A stretch of DNA of 56,202 nucleotides from positions 1-56,202 of the forward strand of contig CAYQDB010000016.1 of NCBI GenBank assembly GCA_964416195.1. Direction: 5' to 3'. The notes beneath the pieces are model-generated. The model was not told where the DNA came from. It did no database searches and saw only the letters and a list, made by a program, of their open reading frames with translations. Of the stretch, positions 43,207-52,695 are shown piece by piece (within the stretch, counting starts at the first letter, position 1; every line of letters starts with the position of its first letter). The stretch is from CAYQDB01 sp964416195 (GTDB taxonomy: Bacteria > Zixibacteria > MSB-5A5 > GN15 > FEB-12). The translations under genes were made by a program, and so were the position numbers.

Positions 43207-45453
43207 TTAACAATTGGAATAGCCGCAAGATGGGCAGGTAAAACAGCCGCTATCAAAAGCCATCGCCCCACCGCACTCCGGGCAGATTTCAGCAAAATCG
43301 GCTGCACTACCCTTGCCGTGCTCAAGCTGGCCGAAATGCCGGTCCAAGACTTGCGCAATGGCGTCGGGGATAGAGAATATCTTGGCTCCTCCAGAAAAAA
43401 CAGGGCTGGAACCGCCTATTCCTCGGAGTTGGCGGATGACTTTATCCACCGGCACGTTAGAGCGAAGAGCCAGCGAGATCAAGCGGCAAATCGCCTCGGT
43501 ATCAGCCATAGTGGTATAGCCGGATTTACCGATATGGGCAAAAACCTCAAATGGTCGACCGTCTTTTGTGTTTACAGTCACGTACAGATTCCCGTACCCT
43601 GTCCTGATCTTTTCAGTTATGCCGCTCAGAATAGCCGGTCGCTGTTGCACACGCGCTGCCTTTTCGGGCCTGGTCACAGCCCTGCTGGCGGTAGAAAGCA
43701 CCTGGTAGGGTCGGGAGTTGTCCCGGTAAACCGTGACCCCCTTGCACCCCAAACGGTAAGCCTGTTCAAATGCCTTCCTGACATCAGCGGGTGTCGCTGA
43801 TTCCGGGAAGTTAATCGTCTTTGAGACCGACGAATCGCAATGCTTCTGGAAAGCAGCTTGCATACGGATATGATCCTCAGGTGAGATGTCGGCGGCAGTA
43901 ACATAGATCCCCTTTACCGAGTCCGGGATTTCCTTGATGTCAGACAGCGATCGTCGGGAAGCAATCCTTTTGATCAACTGTTCCGAATAAAAGCCCTGCC
44001 GTCGGGCTTCCTGCTCAAACAGCGGGTTGACCTCAAGCAGCTTGGTGCCATCCAGTACATTCCGTTCAAACGCAATGGCATAATATGGCTCGATACCTGA
44101 GGAACAACCGGCAATGATCGAAATCGAGCCGGTGGGTGCAATGGTCGTCAGGGCGGCGTTGCGCATGGCAATGTTGTCCTGCTGATAGACCGATCCCTCC
44201 CAATTGGGGAACTTACCCCGGCTCTTGGCCAGTTCGGAGGAATGGTTGCGGGCCTCGCCCTCAATGAAGGACATAACCTTTTCAGCAAGCAAAGATGCTT
44301 CCTCAGAATTATAAGGGAGACCCAGCCTCACCAGCATGTCGGCCCAGCCCATAATTCCCAGGCCTATACGCCGGTTTTTTATGGTCTGGCGTTCTATTTC
44401 AACAATAGGATACTTGTTCTCGTCTATGACGTTGTCGAGAAAATGGACAGCGACCCGTACTACCGAGCCAAGCTTCTCCCAGTCAACACCGCCGGCGGCA
44501 TCGGAGATGGCGTAATCCTGGGGAAGGGGGCTGAGCACGAACTTGCCCAGATTGATCGAGCCAAGATTGCATGAGTCATATGGCGGTAGCGGCTGTTCGC
44601 CACAGGGATTGGTGGCTTCAATCTCTTCCGATGGGTGCGTCGGATTGAGTCGGTTCATCCGGTCGATAAAAACCACTCCCGGCTCGCCGGTGCGCCAGGC
44701 GTGGTCAACAATCAGGTCGAACACCTTACGGGCATCCAGGGATACCTCCTTGCCGCCGACTTCGTAGGTTTTGCCAGTGTGAGGGTTGTATAGCGGATAT
44801 GCTGTACCCTTCTCTACCGCTTCCATAAAGGCATCGGTAACAGCGACAGAGATATTGAAGTTGGTAACTTCGCTGGGATCATCCTTGCACGAAATAAACT
44901 CCAGGATATCCGGGTGGTCCACTCTGAGCACACCCATATTGGCCCCGCGACGGGTTCCTCCCTGTTTGACCGCTTCGGTGGAGGCATTAAACACCTTCAT
45001 AAAAGAGACCGGCCCTGACGCCACTCCTGACGTGGAAGCAACAATCGAATTGCGCGGCCTAAGGCGTGAAAATGAAAAGCCCGTCCCACCGCCGGACTTG
45101 TGAATCAGGGCGGCATGCTTGTTGGTCTCGAAGATCTCCTCCATAGAATCACCAACGGGGAGAACAAAACAGGCGGCAAGCTGCCCCAGTGGCTGCCCGG
45201 CGTTCATCAGGGTGGGTGAGTTGGGCAGGAACTCCAGATCAGCCATGATGTCAAAAAAGCGCTGGGCGGTGGCGTCGACCTGGTCGTCAGTGGCGCCATA
45301 GTTGCGGTCAGCCTTGGCGATAGACTTAGCCACCCGGATGAACAGCTCTCTGGGCGTTTCTATTGTCCGACCTTCCTTATCCTTGATAAGGTAGCGCCGC
45401 TCCAACACGACCAGGGCGTTATCGGAGATATAAATATCCTTCTTGGCGCGCAT
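43207..45453 (-). CDS. nrdJ: Adenosylcobalamin-dependent ribonucleoside-diphosphate reductase (class II)
   Basis: 748-residue class II enzyme making deoxyribonucleotides without oxygen or a second subunit, using vitamin B12. LPNSPTLMNAG, HKSGGGTGFSFSRLRP, NPCGEQPLPPYDSCNLGS (from about 283) and APTGSISIIAGCSSG are diagnostic, with the catalytic Cys in the NPCGEQ loop. The C-terminal zinc ribbon (CPECGGAM and CPSCGYSNC) carries the redox Cys pair that re-reduces the active site. No B12 riboswitch is visible in the short upstream gap. Confidence 0.96.
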   Translation of the reverse strand: MRAKKDIYISDNALVVLERRYLIKDKEGRTIETPRELFIRVAKSIAKADRNYGATDDQVDATAQRFFDIMADLEFLPNSPTLMNAGQPLGQLAACFVLPVGDSMEEIFETNKHAALIHKSGGGTGFSFSRLRPRNSIVASTSGVASGPVSFMKVFNASTEAVKQGGTRRGANMGVLRVDHPDILEFISCKDDPSEVTNFNISVAVTDAFMEAVEKGTAYPLYNPHTGKTYEVGGKEVSLDARKVFDLIVDHAWRTGEPGVVFIDRMNRLNPTHPSEEIEATNPCGEQPLPPYDSCNLGSINLGKFVLSPLPQDYAISDAAGGVDWEKLGSVVRVAVHFLDNVIDENKYPIVEIERQTIKNRRIGLGIMGWADMLVRLGLPYNSEEASLLAEKVMSFIEGEARNHSSELAKSRGKFPNWEGSVYQQDNIAMRNAALTTIAPTGSISIIAGCSSGIEPYYAIAFERNVLDGTKLLEVNPLFEQEARRQGFYSEQLIKRIASRRSLSDIKEIPDSVKGIYVTAADISPEDHIRMQAAFQKHCDSSVSKTINFPESATPADVRKAFEQAYRLGCKGVTVYRDNSRPYQVLSTASRAVTRPEKAARVQQRPAILSGITEKIRTGYGNLYVTVNTKDGRPFEVFAHIGKSGYTTMADTEAICRLISLALRSNVPVDKVIRQLRGIGGSSPVFSGGAKIFSIPDAIAQVLDRHFGQLEHGKGSAADFAEICPECGGAMAFDSGCFTCPSCGYSNC

Positions 45454-45558
45454 CTGAATTTTCCTCAGGGTTTCCGACCTCTAAGAGGTGCAGCACTGCT
45501 GCCTCATAGTATTATAACGTCAAATCTGTGAAATTTGATCACATTTTTCGAAATAACA

Positions 45559-45603
45559 GGCACGAACACCTCCAAAACGAGTTTGGAGGCGCTACCCGTG
45601 ATG
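45559..45603. repeat. Large imperfect palindrome
   Basis: Inner perfect stem CCTCCAAA/TTTGGAGG (45569-45576, 45582-45589, loop ACGAG) within outer GGCACG.../...CGTGATGCC arms. It sits just after the stop of the nucleotide-sugar dehydrogenase and before nrdJ. Probably another member of the local palindrome families; a terminator role is not supported by a T-run. Confidence 0.6.
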
Positions 45604-45612
45604 CCTTGATTT

Positions 45613-46953
45613 CTACAACAGCTCGATCTTGGAACGGTTCTTCCTGACCATCTTGGTGGCGTGGCGGGTGTCAAAGACCGCTTTGGCATTGTCGACAATC
45701 CACTGATAATCGTACAAGGAATGGTCAGTGAGAATGATCGTGACATCGGCCCTGCTGACCAGGCTCTTCGTCAGCTTTCGTGATTTGTGCTTTGATTTAT
45801 TCCAGTCTATTTCAGGGACATATGGATCATTATAGCAAATCCTGGCACCTTTGTCTTCCAGCAGCTTGATGACATCGAGAGCCGGAGACTCCCGGACGTC
45901 TTTGATGTCCCGTTTGTACGCTACACCCAGAACCAGTACGCTGGACTTGTTGAGAGCCCGGGCAAACCGCCTGCTGAGCATACCAGTTACGCGCCCGACC
46001 ACATACTCCGGCATACGGCTATTGATATCGCCAGCCAGTTCAATGAAGCGGGCATAGTAGTTCAGCGATTTCAGTTTCCACGAAAGGTAATGAGGGTCAA
46101 TCGGGATGCAGTGTCCTCCCAGTCCGGGACCCGGATAGAAGGGCATAAAACCAAACGGCTTGGTAGCGGCAGCATCGATGATCTCCCAGACGTCAAGGTG
46201 CAGGCGATCACACATTACCGCCACTTCGTTAACCAAACCGATATTGACGGAGCGAAACGTATTTTCAAGGAGTTTGACCATTTCTGCCGCTCTGGTCGAG
46301 GAGACGGGATAGATATTGGGAAGGGACTGTTCATAGAATATCTTGGCCACGCGGGTGCAGGTGGGAGTTATACCGCCCACCACACGCGGTGTATTTTTCG
46401 TAGTGTACTCGGTATTGCCGGGGTCGACCCGTTCCGGAGAGAACGCCAGGAAGAAATCACGACCCACTTTCATGCCGGTCTCTTCCAGCAGGGGCAAAAT
46501 CAAGTCCTCGGTCGTGCCGGGATAGGTGGTCGACTCCAGAACGACCAGGGTTCCCTTTTTCACGTGGGACCTGACCTGATCCATGGCGTTGAGAATATAG
46601 CTGACATCCGGGTCCTTGGTCTTGGACAGAGGCGTGGGCACGCATATGGAGACGGTATCCATCCTGGCCATCTGCCGGAAATCCTGTGTCGCACTGAAGC
46701 GGCCGGCGGTAATCATCTTCTTGACGATATCGTTAGGGATATCATCAATGTCCGACCGCCCGGCATTGAGCAGGCTTACCTTTTTCTTGGATATGTCAAA
46801 ACCAGTGACCTTAAAGCCGGCCTTGGCCAGCTCCATCGAGAGAGGCAGCCCGACATAACCCAAACCAACCACCCCAACACGGGCGGTTCGGTCTTTGATC
46901 TTAGCTATTAGTTGGTTGTGGGTTTTGCTTCTCTTAGATTCTTTTCTTGGCAT
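45613..46953 (-). CDS. Nucleotide-sugar dehydrogenase, UDP-GlcNAc 6-dehydrogenase (WbpA)-like
   Basis: About 446 residues. The NAD-binding Rossmann start is VGVVGLGYVGLPLSMELAKAG, VVLESTTYPGTTEDLI is in the middle, and the catalytic region reads PGPGLGGHCIPIDPHYLSW, the type seen in UDP-N-acetyl-glucosamine/mannosamine dehydrogenases rather than UDP-glucose dehydrogenases of the Ugd type. The product would be a UDP-hexuronic acid for surface polysaccharide. I start at ATG 46953, with GGGAG nine bases upstream, instead of the ATG three codons earlier. Grouped with rmd and gmd. Confidence 0.88.
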   Translation of the reverse strand: MPRKESKRSKTHNQLIAKIKDRTARVGVVGLGYVGLPLSMELAKAGFKVTGFDISKKKVSLLNAGRSDIDDIPNDIVKKMITAGRFSATQDFRQMARMDTVSICVPTPLSKTKDPDVSYILNAMDQVRSHVKKGTLVVLESTTYPGTTEDLILPLLEETGMKVGRDFFLAFSPERVDPGNTEYTTKNTPRVVGGITPTCTRVAKIFYEQSLPNIYPVSSTRAAEMVKLLENTFRSVNIGLVNEVAVMCDRLHLDVWEIIDAAATKPFGFMPFYPGPGLGGHCIPIDPHYLSWKLKSLNYYARFIELAGDINSRMPEYVVGRVTGMLSRRFARALNKSSVLVLGVAYKRDIKDVRESPALDVIKLLEDKGARICYNDPYVPEIDWNKSKHKSRKLTKSLVSRADVTIILTDHSLYDYQWIVDNAKAVFDTRHATKMVRKNRSKIELL

Positions 46954-46984
46954 TTCGATCATCTCCCGCTCAGGCCATTGGCGT

Positions 46985-47947
46985 TTACAGAATCTTCTTT
47001 CTCCAGTAATCCAAACTGTCTTTGAGGGTTACCTGCAGAGAATATCGGGCCGCGTAGCCCAGTTCTTGAACAGACCGACTGTTGTCTCCCCGCAGGATTG
47101 GAATATCGCTTTTTCTCAGGCGTGCCTTATCCAGCCTGACCCGGATTTTCTTTGAGGAAAGCCTTAGCAGTTTGTCAAGCACGCTCTGTATTGATATCGC
47201 CCTGCCGGAACAAAAATGGTATACCCGACCTGGTCTTCCCCTTTCAGCCAGGAGGCGGTAACCACGCACAATGTCCCGGACATCAGAAAGGTCTCGCCTG
47301 GCTGACAGGTCACCCACCGACACTACCGGCTTCTGAAGGCCAGCCTCGATAGCGGCAATCTGCTTGGAGAAAGCCGGAATGACAAAATTCTCATTCTGCC
47401 GGGGGCCGCTGTGGTTAAAGGAACGAGCAACTGTTACAGGTAAGCCATGCTGTCGGAAATAGAACAAGCTTGCCTGCTCTGCGGCTGCCTTAGAAATCCC
47501 GTAGGGGGATACCGGGTTGAGCGGCTGATCTTCTGTGAGGGTTTTGTTCTTCGGACCAAAGATACCATAGCAGTCGGCAGTGCTGACAAATATCATCCTC
47601 TTGAGCCCGGACACCTGCATTGCCGCCTGGAGAACATTCAATGTCCCCTCGAAGTTTACGCGGAAAGTCAGGCGCTCGTTGTCAAACGACCGGCCCACCG
47701 ATGCGAAAGCGGCCAGGTGAAACAGGGAATCCGGCTTGACTGCAGAGACTGCAGAGATGCATTTCGACGGATCCAGGATGTCCAGTGTGACCAGATTGAT
47801 ATCGTCTATCACCAGGTCCAGGTTTGCAGTCGATTCTTTCGGATAGAGCGCACCGCAGACCCGGTAACCATGGGCAAGAAGCTCCTCCGCCAGGTACGAG
47901 CCGGCAAAACCAGCAATGCCGGTAATAAAGGCGGTCGGTTTGCGCAT
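46985..47947 (-). CDS. rmd: GDP-6-deoxy-D-mannose reductase
   Basis: 320-residue extended short-chain dehydrogenase. GIAGFAGSYLAEEL is the NAD(P) motif, the catalytic triad is Ser in VSTADCYG with YGISK, and RSFNHSGPRQ and RRDLSDVRDIVRGY are characteristic of Rmd and close relatives. Together with gmd four bases upstream it would convert GDP-4-keto-6-deoxymannose into GDP-D-rhamnose. A related 4-epimerase/reductase product is possible. Confidence 0.85.
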   Translation of the reverse strand: MRKPTAFITGIAGFAGSYLAEELLAHGYRVCGALYPKESTANLDLVIDDINLVTLDILDPSKCISAVSAVKPDSLFHLAAFASVGRSFDNERLTFRVNFEGTLNVLQAAMQVSGLKRMIFVSTADCYGIFGPKNKTLTEDQPLNPVSPYGISKAAAEQASLFYFRQHGLPVTVARSFNHSGPRQNENFVIPAFSKQIAAIEAGLQKPVVSVGDLSARRDLSDVRDIVRGYRLLAERGRPGRVYHFCSGRAISIQSVLDKLLRLSSKKIRVRLDKARLRKSDIPILRGDNSRSVQELGYAARYSLQVTLKDSLDYWRKKIL

Positions 47948-47951
47948 TGGC

Positions 47952-48935
47952 TTACTCTCGGTTTCCTGGCGCTCGTTGGGTGTAGCGTTCGATGTCAGTG
48001 TCCACCATCATTTCTACTAAGCCTTCGAAAGTAACAGTGGGTTCCCAGCCGAGCTTCTTTTTGGCAAGCTTGGGCTTACCCTGCAGAAGATCGACCTCGG
48101 CCGGGCGGACAAAGCGTGGATCAGTAACAACGTGATCTTTGTAGTTGAGGTCAACACGACTGAAGGCTGTCCTCACAAAGTCCTCAACAGAGTGGGTGCT
48201 GCCGGTTGCGATCACATAATCGCCCGGCTCGTCCTGCTGCAACATCAGCCACATCGCCTGGACGTAGTCCCCGGCAAATCCCCAGTCCCTCTTGGCGTCG
48301 AGATTGCCCAGCGCCAGTTTGTTCGCCAAGCCCAGCTTAATACGAGCGACCCCGTCGGTGATTTTGCGCGTGACGAATTCCAAACCTCGTCGCGGGGACT
48401 CATGGTTGAACAGAATCCCTGAGCTAGCGTGAATGCCGTAGCTCTCCCGGTAATTCACCGTGATCCAGTGACCATACACCTTGGCCACGCCATAGGGAGA
48501 GCGGGGATAAAAGGGCGTTTTCTCCGTCTGGGGAACCTCATGCGCCTTGCCGAACATCTCCGACGACGAGGCCTGGTAAAAGCGAATCTTTTTGTCGACC
48601 AGCTTGATAGCCTCCAGCATCTTGGTCACGCCCATCGCATTGAACTCACCTGTTAACACCGGCTGGTCCCAACTGGTCGGTACAAACGATTGAGCCGCCA
48701 GATTGTAAACCTCGTCCGGCCGGTGTTGGTCAATGATGGTGATGATCGACAATTGGTCCAGCAAATCAGCCTGAGCAAAGGTGATTCTGTCCCTGATATG
48801 CTCGATTCGGTCAAACGACTCGGTCGAGGCGCGGCGGACCATACCGATGACTTCGTAGCCCTTCTCCAGAAGGAGCTCGGCAAGGTATGACCCGTCCTGT
48901 CCGGTTATCCCTGTTATGAGTGCACGCATAGGCAT
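47952..48935 (-). CDS. gmd: GDP-mannose 4,6-dehydratase
   Basis: 327-residue dehydratase making GDP-4-keto-6-deoxy-D-mannose. ALITGITGQDGSYLAELLLEKGYEV is the NADP motif (positions 4-28), the active-site region has SSSEMFGKAHEVPQTE and SPYGVAKVYGHW, and NHESPRRG and RDWGFAGDYVQAMW complete the family signature. A second ATG two codons in is an equally possible start. First gene of the sugar set gmd-rmd-dehydrogenase on the minus strand. Confidence 0.95.
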   Translation of the reverse strand: MPMRALITGITGQDGSYLAELLLEKGYEVIGMVRRASTESFDRIEHIRDRITFAQADLLDQLSIITIIDQHRPDEVYNLAAQSFVPTSWDQPVLTGEFNAMGVTKMLEAIKLVDKKIRFYQASSSEMFGKAHEVPQTEKTPFYPRSPYGVAKVYGHWITVNYRESYGIHASSGILFNHESPRRGLEFVTRKITDGVARIKLGLANKLALGNLDAKRDWGFAGDYVQAMWLMLQQDEPGDYVIATGSTHSVEDFVRTAFSRVDLNYKDHVVTDPRFVRPAEVDLLQGKPKLAKKKLGWEPTVTFEGLVEMMVDTDIERYTQRAPGNRE

Positions 48936-49137
48936 TTAACCAAAAAAATGGTCCCTCTGGAAAAAGTTACGGCCATGTGACGGTATCACCGGCACAGTTT
49001 CCTTTCAGGAGTCAAATATAAAAGTCTCCCCGGCACCGGTCAAATAGAATTAGCCCTGTGCATTGCCCTCTCAGGTTTTAGGAATTGAAAATGCCGTGGC
49101 AATCTACTATATTCTCTCAAAACCACAAGGAGGAGAG

Positions 49138-50118
49138 ATGCCACGAAGAACCATTTTCCTTATTGTATTCTTTACCTTTTACGTATCCCACGCTATCGAG
49201 GTTCAGCAGAAAGGAGCTGACGTGACAACTAACGAGATAACGGCCGACTCACTCTTGAGCCAAGCCGATGAAACATTCCAAACCCGTGACTACAAGGTTG
49301 CGTTAGAGCAATATGAGGCAACCGTTGACAAAGCCAGGGAGGAGTTCAATCCCTCTGTCGAGGTCGAGGCGCTTTCGCAGGTGGCGCGGATGCACCTGAT
49401 ACTCGACAAGAAAGAAGAAGGCCGCGAATGGCTCGAAAAAGCCGAGGACAAGGTCTCCGACAGCGATCCGATGGGCTGGTCACGCTATCTTGGTGTTCGA
49501 GGCCGCTTTGAGTGGCAGGATGACGACCTTCAAACCGCCCGGAAGACGTTTGACGAGATGTACGAATACTGCAATTCCAACTCCCTCTGGGGCCGAGCTG
49601 TCGACGCTGCGCACATGATCGCCATCGTTTCCGAAACGCCCGAAGAACAGATCAAGTGGGGACGGCGAGGCATAGAAGCCGCCGAAGCAGGCGATGTTGA
49701 GAGCTGGCTCGGACCGCTCTGGAACAACTTGGCCTGCACATACTACGATATGAAGCAATACGATTCCGCCCTGGAATGCTACCTTAAAGCTCGTGAGTAC
49801 CATTGGCATCATTCCGGCGAGATTGGTAAACTCTATGCAGATTACCATGTCGGAATGACCTACCGACTATTGGGCAAGCTTGATGAGGCGGGAAGCTGGC
49901 TGCGACCGGTGCTGGCCTGGGCGGAGCGAATCGAAAATCATTCAGCTATAGGGCAGGCCTGTGCAGACCTGGGCGAAATTGAAATCGCTCAGGGAAGAAA
50001 AGATGAGGGTCTCTCGATGCTCAAACGCGCCCGGTCTGAATACAAACTGGAAGGTTTAGACAAATCATGGCCGAAAATCTGGCAGCATATCAACGAACGC
50101 ATAGAGAGCCTGGAGTAA
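49138..50118 (+). CDS. Exported TPR protein
   Basis: 326-residue protein; ATG 49138 directly after AAGGAGGAG. The signal peptide is MPRRTIFLIVFFTFYVSHA. The rest is a chain of TPR-like helical pairs (LLSQADETFQTRDYKVALEQYE, AACTYYDMKQ-type LACTYYDMKQYDSALECYLKA, YRLLGKLDEAGSWLRP). It probably acts as a periplasmic or surface scaffold. Its 3' end faces the YCF48-repeat lipoprotein gene across a shared terminator. Function unknown. Confidence 0.75.
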   Translation: MPRRTIFLIVFFTFYVSHAIEVQQKGADVTTNEITADSLLSQADETFQTRDYKVALEQYEATVDKAREEFNPSVEVEALSQVARMHLILDKKEEGREWLEKAEDKVSDSDPMGWSRYLGVRGRFEWQDDDLQTARKTFDEMYEYCNSNSLWGRAVDAAHMIAIVSETPEEQIKWGRRGIEAAEAGDVESWLGPLWNNLACTYYDMKQYDSALECYLKAREYHWHHSGEIGKLYADYHVGMTYRLLGKLDEAGSWLRPVLAWAERIENHSAIGQACADLGEIEIAQGRKDEGLSMLKRARSEYKLEGLDKSWPKIWQHINERIESLE

Positions 50119-50160
50119 TAGAATCTGACGATGCTCGGCGGCCATTGTGAGGACAAAACA

Positions 50161-50194
50161 AACCCGACCCTGCCGAAACCGGCGGGGTCGGGTT
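50161..50194. terminator. Bidirectional terminator between convergent genes
   Basis: AACCCGACCC..GCCG / CGGC..GGGTCGGGTT, about 14 pairs with an AAAC loop. On the minus strand it is followed by TGTTTTG, on the plus strand by no clear T-run. Best suited to end the minus-strand lipoprotein gene but placed to serve both. Confidence 0.75.
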
Positions 50195-50234
50195 ATCGTA
50201 TCTATTCCCAGCCTCGAAGGAGAGAGCTACGGGA

Positions 50235-52157
50235 CTACTTGCCTCCGCTTGTAGTAGATAGAATTGTTGCGTTTTCTCCAACTGTCGCTCCAACTACCCA
50301 GATGGTGTCAGAGTTTATGAAGGCTATGCCAAGCAAGGTGGCAACGGTTCCACTTGACTGCAGGTTCCAGGTAGCACCGCTGTCATCCGTGTACAAAATG
50401 GCTCCACCCGCTCCGACAATCCAGCCGGTAGTGGCATCTACAAACGTGACAGCGCACAAATGCTGGGTTGTACCTGAAGTCTGCCGGGTCCATGAGGCGC
50501 CGGCATCACTGGTGTAGAAAATGGCCCCTTCCTTGCCCACCGCCCAGCAGTGTAGGGAATCGGTGGCTTCCACATCGCGCAAGTCAGCGCGGAAAGATGT
50601 ATCGGGAATGGTATCGGTCCAGGTTTCCCCACCATCGGTAGTATGTAAGATCAATCCGCTGTAACCAACTGCCCAGCCGTTGAGTGAATCGGCAAAGGCA
50701 AGGCCCTCCAACCTGTTGTTCGTCTGGACGGTCATCTCTATCCAGTTAAGACCGCCGTCGGTGGTTTTCAGCACAGTGCCGCCAACCTCACCGCTCCAGT
50801 CGCCGCCGACTGCCCAACCGGTGACACTATCCACAAAAGTAATGCTGTACAACCAATCCGTTGAGTCAAAGCTTTGTGCAGACCAGTTCCTGCCGCCATC
50901 GGAGGTATGCAGAAGTGTGCCGACGGGTGATTCCCCCCTGCCCCCAACACACCATCCATTGAGACTGTCGACAAACTCAACGCCGCAGAACCACTCACTG
51001 GAACTCTGTCTCTTGCCCCGCCTCTGATACTGCCAGGTATCCCCCCCATCAGTAGTCTTGAGAATAGCACCCGCATTACCGACCGCCCAGCCGAGGTCCT
51101 CGTTGACGAAGGTGATGTCAAGTAAGGTAGTGTACGGCGCAGTTCCACTCGATACGGACGACCAGTTGCTCCCGCCATCGGTCGAGTGTAAAATCGTCAA
51201 ATCTCCCGCTAACCACACATCAGCCTGACCCGCAAAACATACAGCGAAGAGATCATGATAAGTACCACTTGTATCCACCGTCCAATTCTGGCCGGCATCG
51301 GTCGTTGACAGAATTGTACCGTCAACGCCAACAACCACTCCGTTAGTGGCGCTATTAAAGATCACATCCATCAGCGTCTCCGATACACCGCTGGTTTGTT
51401 CGGTCCAAGAGCTACCGCCGTCGGAAGTTGTCCAAATAACGCCGTTTTCGCCAACCGCCCAACCGGTAGCTTCGTTCACGAGAGTGACTGCCCACAGGGT
51501 ATCGGTGCCTATCGTCTGCACGGACCAGTCAGACCATACCGTTTCTTTGGTGCTACGCAGAACCGTTCCAGCATCGCCGACCGCCACCGCTACATTTCCA
51601 TAGACAGCAACACCCCTGAGCGTCTGGTCAGTTCCACTGGTATCACGAGTCCACCTCCGGCCACCGTCAGCCGTCCACACAACAGTTCCATTCCCGCCGA
51701 CCGCCCAGCCATTAACTCCATCCTCAAAGGCGACTGAATATATATTGCCGGTAATGGTGTCAAACATGGTAGCGGACCAGTTAACCCCGCCGTTCGTTGT
51801 GCGTAAAAGATCACCTTCATCTCCGACAGCCCAGCCGGTATCTACATTATAGAAGGTAACATCCCACAGGTTCTCGTTCGTTCCACTCAACTGATAAGAC
51901 CAGCTATTGCCGCCATCGCTGGTATGCACAACAACTCCCTCCAGGCCGACCAGCCAACCGTGATCCTCATCAGCAAATGTCGCCGCTCGGAGCATGTTAC
52001 CCTCCAGCAATGGCTGGTGCTGATCCCACGCTGTACTCGTGGATCCGGTGGGACCTTTTTCATCTTCATCACATCCGGCAAACAGAAACAGGGAGAGGGT
52101 AAACAAAGCAGCTATTCCTACGACAGCATACAACTCAAATATAGTTTTCCTTTTCAA
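50235..52157 (-). CDS. YCF48/BNR-type repeat lipoprotein
   Basis: 640-residue lipoprotein. I start at TTG 52157, with GGAGGAAGG upstream. The signal peptide ends in a lipobox, LSLFLFAGC, with the Cys near residue 30 followed by acidic residues. About 14 YCF48-like repeats of 40-45 residues fill the rest (GWAVGDEGDLLRTTNGGVNW, GWAVGNAGAILKTTDGGDTW and so on), which should form a beta-propeller or two. YCF48 proteins help assemble photosystem II in phototrophs, but similar repeats are common in secreted proteins of non-phototrophs, as here. Likely a surface-attached propeller with unknown ligand. Confidence 0.85.
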   Translation of the reverse strand: MKRKTIFELYAVVGIAALFTLSLFLFAGCDEDEKGPTGSTSTAWDQHQPLLEGNMLRAATFADEDHGWLVGLEGVVVHTSDGGNSWSYQLSGTNENLWDVTFYNVDTGWAVGDEGDLLRTTNGGVNWSATMFDTITGNIYSVAFEDGVNGWAVGGNGTVVWTADGGRRWTRDTSGTDQTLRGVAVYGNVAVAVGDAGTVLRSTKETVWSDWSVQTIGTDTLWAVTLVNEATGWAVGENGVIWTTSDGGSSWTEQTSGVSETLMDVIFNSATNGVVVGVDGTILSTTDAGQNWTVDTSGTYHDLFAVCFAGQADVWLAGDLTILHSTDGGSNWSSVSSGTAPYTTLLDITFVNEDLGWAVGNAGAILKTTDGGDTWQYQRRGKRQSSSEWFCGVEFVDSLNGWCVGGRGESPVGTLLHTSDGGRNWSAQSFDSTDWLYSITFVDSVTGWAVGGDWSGEVGGTVLKTTDGGLNWIEMTVQTNNRLEGLAFADSLNGWAVGYSGLILHTTDGGETWTDTIPDTSFRADLRDVEATDSLHCWAVGKEGAIFYTSDAGASWTRQTSGTTQHLCAVTFVDATTGWIVGAGGAILYTDDSGATWNLQSSGTVATLLGIAFINSDTIWVVGATVGENATILSTTSGGK

Positions 52158-52482
52158 AGCGCACCTTCCTCCGAATAGTTCTGATTTCACGCGACTTAAT
52201 AAACTTATGCAAGGGATAGACGGATGTCAAACGAAATTGTGTATCGGGAAATTACGACTTTCGTAGTTCACCGGAGGCGTGGGGCTTCCCGTCAGGGATT
52301 CCAGCCGGTGAAGGGGCGGCGCCTATGGAGGTTTCAAGATAGGATTAAGGTCCAACCAAAGCTGTGGGCTTGATAACGGATCCGACAACTTAACTGGCAG
52401 CTATCTTAATGAGATATCTTTGACAGTATTCCGGTGTCTCTGTGATAGGGCTTTTAACGTCGCTAGGGCGGAGCTAAGGTAT
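52158..52482. other. Intergenic stretch with one inverted repeat
   Basis: About 325 bases between two minus-strand genes. TTCACCGG (52267-52274) and CCGGTGAA (52305-52312) form a perfect 8-bp inverted repeat around a G-rich segment with GGGCTTCCCG. No open frame with a ribosome site was found on either strand. The minus-strand promoter of the lipoprotein gene should lie here but I cannot place it. Confidence 0.5.
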
Positions 52483-52695
52483 TCAGGTGGAATCTTCTAC
52501 TTCTTCCTCGTCCGTATCTTCCATTTCTTCTGGAGTAACCCATTCCTTTTGGTGCTTCAGGGCACGACGTCGCCGACGCTCAGCTCTGGACTGGTAAGTA
52601 TCAGCTCTCTCCTGGTTCTTACGATAGAACTTTCCGGGGGTTATGTTCTGATCTTTTCTCTGATGTTTTCCTGGGCACATCCGCTGACTACGCAT
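52483..52695 (-). CDS. Small basic-acidic protein of unknown function
   Basis: 70 residues, ATG 52695 directly after GGAGGAGAG, an excellent ribosome site. The N-terminal two thirds are strongly basic (KHQRKDQ, RAERRRRRALKHQK); the last 17 residues are acidic (EEMEDTDEEEVEDS). No membrane segment. The charge split suggests nucleic-acid or ribosome binding with a self-masking tail, but this is a guess. I recognise no family. Confidence 0.6.
   Translation of the reverse strand: MRSQRMCPGKHQRKDQNITPGKFYRKNQERADTYQSRAERRRRRALKHQKEWVTPEEMEDTDEEEVEDST

Noticed and set aside
45454..45612. Cobalamin riboswitch before the B12-dependent reductase
   Set aside because: The gap is only about 160 bases, part of it a palindrome, and lacks the B12-box.
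46090..46911. 273-codon plus-strand frame opposite the nucleotide-sugar dehydrogenase
   Set aside because: The minus-strand gene has full family motifs; the plus frame has none and no ribosome site.
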